From an uncultured Bacteroidales bacterium (GTDB lineage Bacteria; Bacteroidota; Bacteroidia; Bacteroidales; Paludibacteraceae): a DNA stretch of 64,000 nucleotides. Made by a program: the position numbers and the translations under genes. Positions 57,113 through 64,000 of the stretch are shown piece by piece. The stretch is from the NCBI GenBank assembly GCA_946411385.1, contig CAMKDV010000007.1, positions 103,160 to 167,159 on the forward strand. Reading direction: 5' to 3'. Within the stretch, counting starts at the first letter, position 1. Each line of letters starts with the position of its first letter. The notes under the pieces are model-generated. The model had not been told where the DNA came from. It saw only the letters and a program-made list of their open reading frames with translations, and did not search any database.

Positions 57113-60040
57113 TTTCAAGTTAAGAGTGATACCTAATGCGAGCGAAGTGGCAGTGGGGTAAGCACTGGCGTTATCCACGCCCGGCGTGATACCCGTGCTG
57201 CTGACTACCGCAGGATCGTTGCCTGTATATCCGGTGATGGTGGCAATATTCTTTGCGGTGAGATAGATGCGCATGTTCCGGAAGAACTTAGCCTCCGGCA
57301 CTACAAGATTGTAGCCGACGGTGATGTTATCCAGCTTGAAGTAGTCGCCACGCTCAAGGAAGTAGGAAGAGATGACACCACCGTGCGACTTGACAACCGT
57401 ACCTTCCGCATAGGCAGAACGCAGCGCATTATCGGAACCTCCGTTCTGCATACCCATGTTATAGCGTCGTACATTGTAGATATCGAAGTCGAACGCACCT
57501 CGCCACATCATTGAGAAATCCCAGTTCTTGTAGGTAAAACTGTTGTTCCAGTTGAGGAAATGACGTGGTGCACCGTTTCCTATGAATCGTTTCCAGCTCA
57601 GGTCAGCCTCTGATGCGAGGTGGGTGTTGCCCTGGTTGTCATAGACGAGCAGTTGCCCCTTGCTATCCGCCCCGGCGGCTTCGTAGCCATAGAACTGTCC
57701 GACCTCACCGCCTTCCACTACGCGGAAGTAATACTCGTTGGTACCTACACCGGCTTTCTGGTAGAGCTCCAGATAGTCGGCTTTGTATACATCGTTCGAG
57801 AGCTTGGTGAGCATGGTTTTGCCCCATGAGTAGTTGATGCCCATGTTCCAGAGGAAATCCTTGCGCTTGATGACATCGGCATTGAGCACGACCTCAATAC
57901 CGTAGTTGGTGGTAGTACCGACATTGACAAGAATCTTGTCGTACACAAACGGCGGCTGGGGTGCAGTATAGTTGTACAGCAGGTCTTGGGATGCTCGGTT
58001 GTAGTACTCGATAGAGCCTCGCAGTCTGCCCCAGAGGTCAAAATCGATACCTGCGTTGATAGCCACGTTCTTTTCCCACTGCAGGTCGGCATTGGAGTTA
58101 GCGGTAGGCGCATAACCTACTACCCATGCGCCGTCCATCATGTAACTGTTGCTGGTGCCGTACATGGCGACCGACTTGTAGGGGTCGAAATCAGAGCGGC
58201 CGGTCAAGCCGTAACTGATACGCGGCTTCAGGCTCTTGAGCACAGGCTTGGCTGGCGACATAAAATTGCAAGCCATCATCTCCCATGCTACGGATACCGA
58301 GGGGAAGTTACCCCACTTGTTGTTTACGCCGAACTTGCTGCTTCCCTCGCGTCGGTAGGAAAGCGCGGCAAAGATCATGTCGTTGTAGTTATAGTTAACT
58401 CGTCCGAAGAAGCCGATGAGGGTTGTCTCGTTGCGATAGCTGCTCATGCCGGCCTTGCCTTCAGTAAGGTAGGTGCCTGCACCGATGTTGTTCCAGAGCA
58501 TGTTGTCGTAGGCAAAGTTGCGGTTCTGGGTCCACATGCTCTCGTACATTGCGCGCTCCCAGCTGTAGCCTACAACCACTTTCAGCGAGTGCTCGTCGTA
58601 CTGCATACCATAGTTGCCCAACCACTCGACGCGGTGCGTCTGCCACTTCTCGTACTGCAGCGTGGCTGTGCCTTGTACTCCGTCCCAGAAACTGCTGTTG
58701 GACTTCGATGAGGAGTAGAACAGGCGTTTGAGGTCGTTGTACTGCAGGGCATAGTTGACATTGGTGGAGATATTGTGGTTCTCGTTGTGCCAGATGTTGT
58801 ACTTCAGGTCGACGTTCCCTAACAGATACATACGTTTGCCCTGACTGGTTTCTTCCTTGAGTTTGGTCACGGGGTTGGTAGCTCCTGTAGTGTTGGTAGG
58901 CTGATAGTAAGAGCCGTCGGCGTTATATACAGGCATAGTCGGGTTCAGGTTGAGTGCGTTGTCCACTTGTCCGTCATCGCCCCATGTCTCATCCACGCGA
59001 CGTCCGGACAGGCTGCCGCTGAGCACCAGATGATCGCCCAGGAACTTCTGCTCTACAGCAAAACGTCCGCCATACTCGCGCCGGCCGCTGACGATATCCA
59101 AGCCTTTGGCGTCCTTGAAGTTGAACGAAGCGGCATAATAGCCGTGCTTGGTTGAGCCGTTGATGCTTACGTACTGGTTGATGTCGTAGGTAGCGGGCTT
59201 GACAATCTGGTCGTACCAGTTGGTGCTATAGCCATAATCCGTGCCGCGACGGCTGCGACGAAACTCTTCGGGCGAGAGCACCTGCGGACGAGCATTGGCG
59301 ATATTGACATCGAAATACGAGTCGTATGTGACGGTGAAGCTTCCTGCGTCGTTGCCTGCGCCTTTCTTTGTTGTAACGAGGATGACGCCGTTCGCGCCGC
59401 GCGTACCGTAGATGGCAGCCGAGCCGGCATCCTTGAGCACGGTGATGGACTCAATGTCCTGCGCAGCAATGTTGCGTATATCGCCGCCGGCTATACCGTC
59501 AATCACTACGAGCGGACTATTGCTGGCTGTGAGCGAACCGGCACCACGAATCTGCAGGTCGGAGGATGCGTTCGGGTTGGCGGCTGCTACGGATGATACG
59601 TTCAAGCCGGCTACCTTGCCGCTCAACATTTCCATCGGGTTGTTCATCGCACCGCGGTTGAAATCTTTGGAGTCAATCTGTACCACTGAGCTCGATACCT
59701 CTTTCTTGCTCAGGCTGCCGTAGCCGATGACCACGACCTCGTCAATCTCGTGTTTGGCTTCCGTCAACACTACATTGATTGTTTTTCTGCCCTCTACGGC
59801 AATAGTCTGCGTGGTGTACCCCATGTAGGAGAACTCCAGTACAGCATTGCTTGCCACGTCAGTGAGGTCATAGTGTCCGTCGAAGTCGGTAACTGTACCG
59901 TTGGTTGTACCCTGCACCAGGACCGAGACGCCGATCAGCGTTTCTCCGGTGGGATCAGTTACCAACCCTTCTACTTGCTGCGCCTGAAGCGATAGAGTCG
60001 CTGCAAACGCCAGCAATAATGATAGGAGTTTGTGTTTCAT
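57110..60040 (-). CDS. susC: SusC-like TonB-dependent outer-membrane transporter
   Basis: 976 residues. Signal peptide 1-20. A CarboxypepD-reg-like domain follows (~22-105: VEGLVTDPTGETLIGVSVLVQGT), then a TonB-box region and plug (EIDEVVVIGYGSLSKKEVSSS, PLVVIDGIAGGDIRNI, SITVLKDAGSAAIYGTRGANGVILVTTKK), and a C-terminal 22-strand barrel ending in LALGITLNLK. Imports malto-oligosaccharides with SusD. No N-terminal STN extension, so it is not itself the sensor of an anti-sigma system. Second gene of the operon, 26 nt after the GH97 gene. Confidence 0.95.
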   Translation of the reverse strand: MKHKLLSLLLAFAATLSLQAQQVEGLVTDPTGETLIGVSVLVQGTTNGTVTDFDGHYDLTDVASNAVLEFSYMGYTTQTIAVEGRKTINVVLTEAKHEIDEVVVIGYGSLSKKEVSSSVVQIDSKDFNRGAMNNPMEMLSGKVAGLNVSSVAAANPNASSDLQIRGAGSLTASNSPLVVIDGIAGGDIRNIAAQDIESITVLKDAGSAAIYGTRGANGVILVTTKKGAGNDAGSFTVTYDSYFDVNIANARPQVLSPEEFRRSRRGTDYGYSTNWYDQIVKPATYDINQYVSINGSTKHGYYAASFNFKDAKGLDIVSGRREYGGRFAVEQKFLGDHLVLSGSLSGRRVDETWGDDGQVDNALNLNPTMPVYNADGSYYQPTNTTGATNPVTKLKEETSQGKRMYLLGNVDLKYNIWHNENHNISTNVNYALQYNDLKRLFYSSSKSNSSFWDGVQGTATLQYEKWQTHRVEWLGNYGMQYDEHSLKVVVGYSWERAMYESMWTQNRNFAYDNMLWNNIGAGTYLTEGKAGMSSYRNETTLIGFFGRVNYNYNDMIFAALSYRREGSSKFGVNNKWGNFPSVSVAWEMMACNFMSPAKPVLKSLKPRISYGLTGRSDFDPYKSVAMYGTSNSYMMDGAWVVGYAPTANSNADLQWEKNVAINAGIDFDLWGRLRGSIEYYNRASQDLLYNYTAPQPPFVYDKILVNVGTTTNYGIEVVLNADVIKRKDFLWNMGINYSWGKTMLTKLSNDVYKADYLELYQKAGVGTNEYYFRVVEGGEVGQFYGYEAAGADSKGQLLVYDNQGNTHLASEADLSWKRFIGNGAPRHFLNWNNSFTYKNWDFSMMWRGAFDFDIYNVRRYNMGMQNGGSDNALRSAYAEGTVVKSHGGVISSYFLERGDYFKLDNITVGYNLVVPEAKFFRNMRIYLTAKNIATITGYTGNDPAVVSSTGITPGVDNASAYPTATSLALGITLNLK

Positions 60041-60066
60041 ATAGATTGTTGTTTAGCTGTTTGTTC

Positions 60067-62061
60067 TCAGTTTTTGGGCAGTATAGCCGCAGCAAATCCT
60101 CCTCCTGCAGCCATCCGGATGCGCAGGGTGTCGCTGCAGGTAACTTCGCCTTTCTCTATATTATACGCGTAGGGGCGCGTCAGCCAGTCGGCATCATCGC
60201 CGTCGCGGTAGAGCGTGAGCGAATATTTCTTGCCTTGGTCCAACATACTCAGGGGGACGACAGCCTCGCGCGGCTGTTCGTCGGTGATACCTCCGATGTA
60301 CCAGTCATCGGTAGCGCGCCCCTGTCGGGCAAAGATGCAGAAGTCGCCGATCTTGCCATCGACGAGCAAAGAATGCTCCCAGTCGCAAGGCACCTGCTCG
60401 ATGAAGCGGAAAGCATCGGCATGCTCCATGTAATGCTCGGGCAGGTCGCACGCCATCTGCAACGGCGAGTAGAAGCAAACGAAGAGCCCCAACTGATTCA
60501 TGAGCGTAGAATGTACGCGCGTGGTGGGTATGACCGGGTTCTCGAAGTGGAACACCCCTGGCGTGAAGTCCACCGGTCCGGCCAAGATGCGCGTGAAGGG
60601 CAGCACGGTAACATGTTCGCACGGGTTGCCGCCATCTACGCTCCACGCGTTCCATTCTTGTCCGCGCACACCTTCCTGCGTCATCAGGTTAGGCCATGTG
60701 CGCTGCAAACCGGTAGGCATAACCGGCTCATGGTTATCGATGCAGATATGGTACTTGGCCGCGGTCTCTATCACCTTGCGATAGTGCCGTACTCCCGCCT
60801 GACCTTTGTTGAACTGCAAGCCGTTGACTGTACGGACGATAGGCGACACATAGCCGGTCTTGATAGCATGTATACCGTGGGCTGCATGATAGCGGTAGAT
60901 GGAATCCAGATTGCATTCGTAGTCGGCAGCATTGCCGCCTGTCTCATTATGACCGACAATCTGCACACCGAGTTCGCCTGCCAGTTTACTCAGATAATCC
61001 ATGTCCCAGTCGGGATAAGGGGTAGTGAAGTCGAAGTGCTTCCAATCCTCCCAACCCAGATTCCAGCCTTCAGCCAGCACAGCATCTATGCCGTGCTCTT
61101 TGGCAAACCGCAGATAACGCTCCATGTTAGCCGTGGTAGCCCCATGCTTGGGTCCGGCCTCCCAGGTCATGGTCTTGATATGCATACCCCACCATATCCC
61201 CATAAACTTCATCGGTTTGATCCACGACGTATCGTCGATACGACATGGCGGATTGAGGTTAAGCATGATTCTCGAAGCGACCAATTCGGGCAGTGTACGG
61301 GTAAGAATAACCATTCGCCAGGGTGAAGGAAAAGGGACATTCTTGTATGCTTTGTCGGGCATGATATGCGCATGCTCGTCGAGCCACGGGGTCAGATACG
61401 TGCGTAACGCGCCATCAGCATAGTAGAGGTTCTGCGCCGGATAGTCGCGTAGGGAAGCCTCGTGCACGAAGGCATATCCGCCGTTCTGCAGTTCGATGGT
61501 GACGGGTGAGCAGACGGTGTCAATAGCCGAGAGAGGCGCTTTGGTCCACAAACCCTCGTAATATTCGGTCCGCCAGGGGATAGACCACACCTGATGCTCT
61601 GCGGTGAAGCGGTACTCGCTGGCTTCCTCGGTGATGGTGAGCGACTTGAGTTCTTGCTCGCTGAAGCTGTAGCGGAAAGCGAAGCCGTCGTTAAAGGCGC
61701 GGAAAGTAATATCCATCTCAGCGCCGGAAGAATGCCTGAGATGGACGACCATCTCTTTGTATGTATCGGTAATCTCGCGTTCCTCCCCCCATACGGTTTC
61801 CCAGGTCTCCTGATGAAAACGGCTGTCAGAACCCTGTAAAACGAAATTAGCGGTCATATCCTGTTCTGCACACTTCAAGCCGAGAGCTGACCAGTCAATC
61901 ACCGTCTCACCGTCAAGGGCTACGGCATACTCTGGTGCACCGGCGTCCGTCAAACGAAACGACACAAAAAGACTTCCGTCAGGCGAAGTAATCTCCGTCT
62001 GATGGCTGCAAGATGCAAATACGAACAAGAGGATGAACAAAATGTATGAATAACTTTTCAT
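60067..62061 (-). CDS. susB: GH97 alpha-glucosidase (SusB-like)
   Basis: 664 residues from the ATG at 62061. Lipoprotein-type signal (LFVFASC, Cys16-17). GH97 layout: N-terminal beta-sandwich (SPDGSLFVSFRLTDAGAPEYAVALDG), (beta/alpha)8 barrel and small C-terminal beta domain. Glutamates of the inverting GH97 enzymes are visible in GHNETGGN (~371), DNHEPVMPTG (~441) and TQEGVRGQEWN (~461), with spacings close to those of SusB's catalytic set. Converts malto-oligosaccharides to glucose in the periplasm. First gene of the starch operon, divergent from the susR-like regulator. Confidence 0.95.
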   Translation of the reverse strand: MKSYSYILFILLFVFASCSHQTEITSPDGSLFVSFRLTDAGAPEYAVALDGETVIDWSALGLKCAEQDMTANFVLQGSDSRFHQETWETVWGEEREITDTYKEMVVHLRHSSGAEMDITFRAFNDGFAFRYSFSEQELKSLTITEEASEYRFTAEHQVWSIPWRTEYYEGLWTKAPLSAIDTVCSPVTIELQNGGYAFVHEASLRDYPAQNLYYADGALRTYLTPWLDEHAHIMPDKAYKNVPFPSPWRMVILTRTLPELVASRIMLNLNPPCRIDDTSWIKPMKFMGIWWGMHIKTMTWEAGPKHGATTANMERYLRFAKEHGIDAVLAEGWNLGWEDWKHFDFTTPYPDWDMDYLSKLAGELGVQIVGHNETGGNAADYECNLDSIYRYHAAHGIHAIKTGYVSPIVRTVNGLQFNKGQAGVRHYRKVIETAAKYHICIDNHEPVMPTGLQRTWPNLMTQEGVRGQEWNAWSVDGGNPCEHVTVLPFTRILAGPVDFTPGVFHFENPVIPTTRVHSTLMNQLGLFVCFYSPLQMACDLPEHYMEHADAFRFIEQVPCDWEHSLLVDGKIGDFCIFARQGRATDDWYIGGITDEQPREAVVPLSMLDQGKKYSLTLYRDGDDADWLTRPYAYNIEKGEVTCSDTLRIRMAAGGGFAAAILPKN

Positions 62062-62085
62062 GGCAAAATTAATTAATTTTCGGTG

Positions 62086-62117
62086 CAAAGTTACAACATT
62101 TTTTCAACATTTACAAA
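62086..62117 (-). promoter_or_regulatory. Promoter of the starch operon
   Basis: Minus-strand -33 TTTG (62117-62114), 20-nt spacer, -7 TAACTTTG (62093-62086). Transcription should start near 62079, about 18 nt before the GH97 ATG. The 46-bp gap up to the divergent -33 element is the probable regulator-binding zone. Confidence 0.75.
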
Positions 62118-62163
62118 AAATATAGAAAAAATCAAGAAAATTTACAGAATAATTTCGTCATAA

Positions 62164-62195
62164 TTTGCAAATATCAGAATCTTTTTGTACCTTTG
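62164..62195 (+). promoter_or_regulatory. Promoter of the susR-like gene
   Basis: -33 TTTG (62164-62167), 20-nt spacer, -7 TACCTTTG (62188-62195). Transcription should start near 62202, 11 nt before the ATG at 62213, which decides the gene's start. Confidence 0.8.
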
Positions 62196-62212
62196 TAGCA
62201 AATTTACGAACT

Positions 62213-63772
62213 ATGAAGCGAACAGCTATCTTAATGTTGGTTATTCTATGCTGCATGCCATCGGTCAAATCATTGAATAACAATGTAGAAAACGAACTCC
62301 GCGAACTGGAGAACGTTTTGGCCTCCAGGCCCGCTATCGAAGCGCGAAAACGTGCCCGTATTGACAGCCTGAGCCACCTGGCAGCGATCACGAACGGAGC
62401 ATACGAAATATATAGACGTTTATACGAAGAATATAGATCGTATAATTACGATACCGCCCTCATTTTCGTCAAGTTTATGGAGCGTGAGGCTGCAGCAGAA
62501 CAAATGCCAGAGGTACAACTTTGCCGGGCCTTTGTTTACCTGTCAGGCGGACTATTCAAAGAAGCATTCGATATACTGGATAACTGGCATAGCACCGATT
62601 CGACCCTACTCATCGACTATTACATTACCCGCACGCGCCTGATGTGGGATTTGTCAGACCATGCAGGCGGTGAGATTGGTGAGGCATACAACGCTGAAGG
62701 ACTGCGTCTCAACCGGCAACTATATACGTATCTCAGTCCGACCGATACAGCCCGATACTGGTATTGCCAGGCTGTACACGACCTGCGTGAAGGAAACTAT
62801 CAGCGCAGTATAGAGCGTTGTCTGGTATCGCTATCCGCCACGCAGCCATCGGTACACTACAGGGCGATCACTGCGAGCACCCTTGCCTACCTCTATCGGC
62901 AGACCGGAAATATAGAAGATGCATTGCACTACAATATTGATGCTGCCATCTGTGATATCCGCTCTTCTACCTACGAGACTGTAGCCATGCGCAACATAGC
63001 CGAACTGCTGTTCGAAGCCGGCATGACGACGGAAGCAGACCGCTACATCCACCTGGCGATGCAGGATGCACAACGCTATCACGCACGACACAGGCAAGTA
63101 AGTATCGCGCAGAGCCTGCCAATCATCGAGCAGCGGATGCTATCGAGAATACAATGGCAGCAACGCATAGCATGGGCTCTGCTGATGGCGGTAGCACTGC
63201 TGCTGGTAGCGGGGATAGTGGGGATAATAGTACTTATCCGCAAAAACAAAGCGCTGCATAGTGCGCGCCACACGATAGACAAGATGAACAGAGGTCTGCT
63301 GGAAGCAAACAAACTGAAGGAACAGATGCTGAGCACGCTGCTCGTAGGGCAATCGCACTACCTGAACGCCGTGACACAGTATCAGCAAGACGTCAAGCAC
63401 AACGCGGCCAACCGCCGGTGGAGCGAACTGATGAGTATCCCCAAACGAGCGGATGCCAGGCTGCAACGAACGATACTCGACAGACAATTGGATACGATGC
63501 TGCTCAACCTCTATCCTACGTTTGTAGAAGACTTCAATGCCCTACTCCGCCCCACTGAACCTATTGTGCTCAAGAAGGACGAACTGCTGAACACCCAACT
63601 GAGGATCTTTGCACTCATCCGCCTGGGCATCACGCAAAACGAGTTAATTGCCGAGATACTGGACTACAGCATCAATACGGTATACAGCTACAAGACTCGT
63701 GTCATCGCCCAATCCGACCTGTCTCCCGAAGCGTTTTATGCAGCCCTGATGCAGATTACCTCGTTCCGGTAG
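62213..63772 (+). CDS. susR: SusR-like starch-locus transcriptional regulator (DUF6377)
   Basis: 519 residues from the ATG at 62213. Signal peptide or N-terminal anchor (MKRTAILMLVILCCMPSVKS). A TPR-like helical sensor region (~30-320), one membrane segment near 325-350 (IAWALLMAVALLLVAGIVGIIVLI), then a cytoplasmic coiled-coil and C-terminal helix-turn-helix (LRIFALIRLGITQNELIAEILDYSINTVYSYKTRV), the layout of SusR and the DUF6377 group. It would sense maltose or oligosaccharides in the periplasm and turn on the divergent operon. Full length. A strong terminator follows its stop. Confidence 0.92.
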   Translation: MKRTAILMLVILCCMPSVKSLNNNVENELRELENVLASRPAIEARKRARIDSLSHLAAITNGAYEIYRRLYEEYRSYNYDTALIFVKFMEREAAAEQMPEVQLCRAFVYLSGGLFKEAFDILDNWHSTDSTLLIDYYITRTRLMWDLSDHAGGEIGEAYNAEGLRLNRQLYTYLSPTDTARYWYCQAVHDLREGNYQRSIERCLVSLSATQPSVHYRAITASTLAYLYRQTGNIEDALHYNIDAAICDIRSSTYETVAMRNIAELLFEAGMTTEADRYIHLAMQDAQRYHARHRQVSIAQSLPIIEQRMLSRIQWQQRIAWALLMAVALLLVAGIVGIIVLIRKNKALHSARHTIDKMNRGLLEANKLKEQMLSTLLVGQSHYLNAVTQYQQDVKHNAANRRWSELMSIPKRADARLQRTILDRQLDTMLLNLYPTFVEDFNALLRPTEPIVLKKDELLNTQLRIFALIRLGITQNELIAEILDYSINTVYSYKTRVIAQSDLSPEAFYAALMQITSFR

Positions 63773-63846
63773 TGTCCCTTTAAATAAACAAAAACCGACA
63801 AAACAGACAAGTAGATTTGCCCCAAGCCGGTGAGTGATAAAAAAAA

Positions 63847-63880
63847 CCTCCGCATTGGTTAGATGCGGAGGAATTTTTGT
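63847..63880. terminator. Bidirectional intrinsic terminator after susR
   Basis: CCTCCGCAT (63847-63855), 7-nt loop, ATGCGGAGG (63863-63871), then AATTTTTG on the plus strand and TTTTTTTTATC on the minus strand. Serves susR and, potentially, an unseen minus-strand gene from the right. Confidence 0.85.
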
Positions 63881-63904
63881 ACCTTTTTCAGGAAGGTACA
63901 AAAA
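63874..63904. repeat. 12-bp inverted repeat downstream of the susR terminator
   Basis: TTTTTGTACCTT (63874-63885) and AAGGTACAAAAA (63893-63904) around a 7-nt loop. It overlaps the terminator's T-run. TTTGCAAA lies 14 nt further right; with TACCTTCC in the minus direction it is only a weak promoter match. Confidence 0.5.
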
Positions 63905-64000
63905 AATCTGACCTTTGCAAATGTTCCCTCGAAAAAAATCAACATCCACATGTTTTTTTATATGCATATCCGCCACTCATCCCTACGCAATCCCTCTGAA

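Noticed and set aside
63891..63921. Minus-strand housekeeping promoter near the right edge
   Set aside because: The -33 TTTG is good, but the -7 reads TACCTTCC and the spacer is 19 nt. It points only into the susR terminator, so it is not called.
63644..63976. 110-residue minus-strand open frame at the right edge
   Set aside because: It overlaps the susR C-terminus, reads through the terminator hairpin and has no protein-like features.

Overview
This window looks like a chromosomal piece of a Bacteroidales bacterium. The support is a SusC/SusD/SusE-type starch locus with a SusR-like regulator, an ECF sigma/FecR pair, MalQ with N-terminal starch-binding modules, T9SS-like C-terminal tails, and eleven copies of the Bacteroidetes housekeeping promoter (TTTG, 20 nt, TAnnTTTG). 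No Shine-Dalgarno pattern is apparent. The family below order level cannot be fixed from the sequence. I saw no tRNA, rRNA or CRISPR array.

Layout. 1-1630: end of an unknown gene and cysS. 1636-9860: a seven-gene minus-strand operon of three zinc-ribbon proteins (a gingipain-fold C25-like peptidase, an SPFH/coiled-coil protein, a membrane protein with Sel1 repeats), a small protein and three exported proteins. 10.1-22.2 kb is an AT-richer accessory region. It holds an ATPase/DUF234 gene flanked by GGCGGATTT hairpins, a PIN toxin-antitoxin pair, a 50-residue Gly-rich peptide, a 1912-residue exported modular protein, and RhuM-like and KilA-N genes, each lying between copies of the giant gene's leader. 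A candidate small RNA or attenuator and an 11-nt tandem repeat follow. 22.2-24.9 kb: malQ.

24.9-32.8 kb: minus-strand operon nfeD-like, floA, nitrilase-family amidase, recJ, tdk, priA and a flippase-like membrane protein. 32.9-42.1 kb: plus-strand operon topA, yraN, mnmG, apt, uvrC, tsaE, two exported proteins and a Nudix hydrolase, with a parS-like palindrome between mnmG and apt. 42.1-49.2 kb: an esterase, a PCMD-like protein, an outer-membrane-type protein, a glycosyltransferase, an STN-domain protein, FecR and an ECF sigma factor. Three matching GGTTGCA-N15-TTGTTATA promoters probably form this sigma factor's local regulon.

49.2-63.8 kb: starch utilisation. The minus-strand operon runs GH97 (SusB-like), SusC, SusD, a SusE/F-like protein with three starch-binding modules, a GH13 lipoprotein, a small starch-binding protein and a starch-binding/DUF4886 fusion. 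The divergent susR-like gene probably controls it. MalQ at 22-25 kb would process the imported malto-oligosaccharides.

Leads most worth following: the zinc-ribbon/C25/SPFH operon; the triplicated leader around KilA-N and RhuM; the ECF promoter set; and degenerate short-period repeats that sit both between genes and in frame inside protein linkers.
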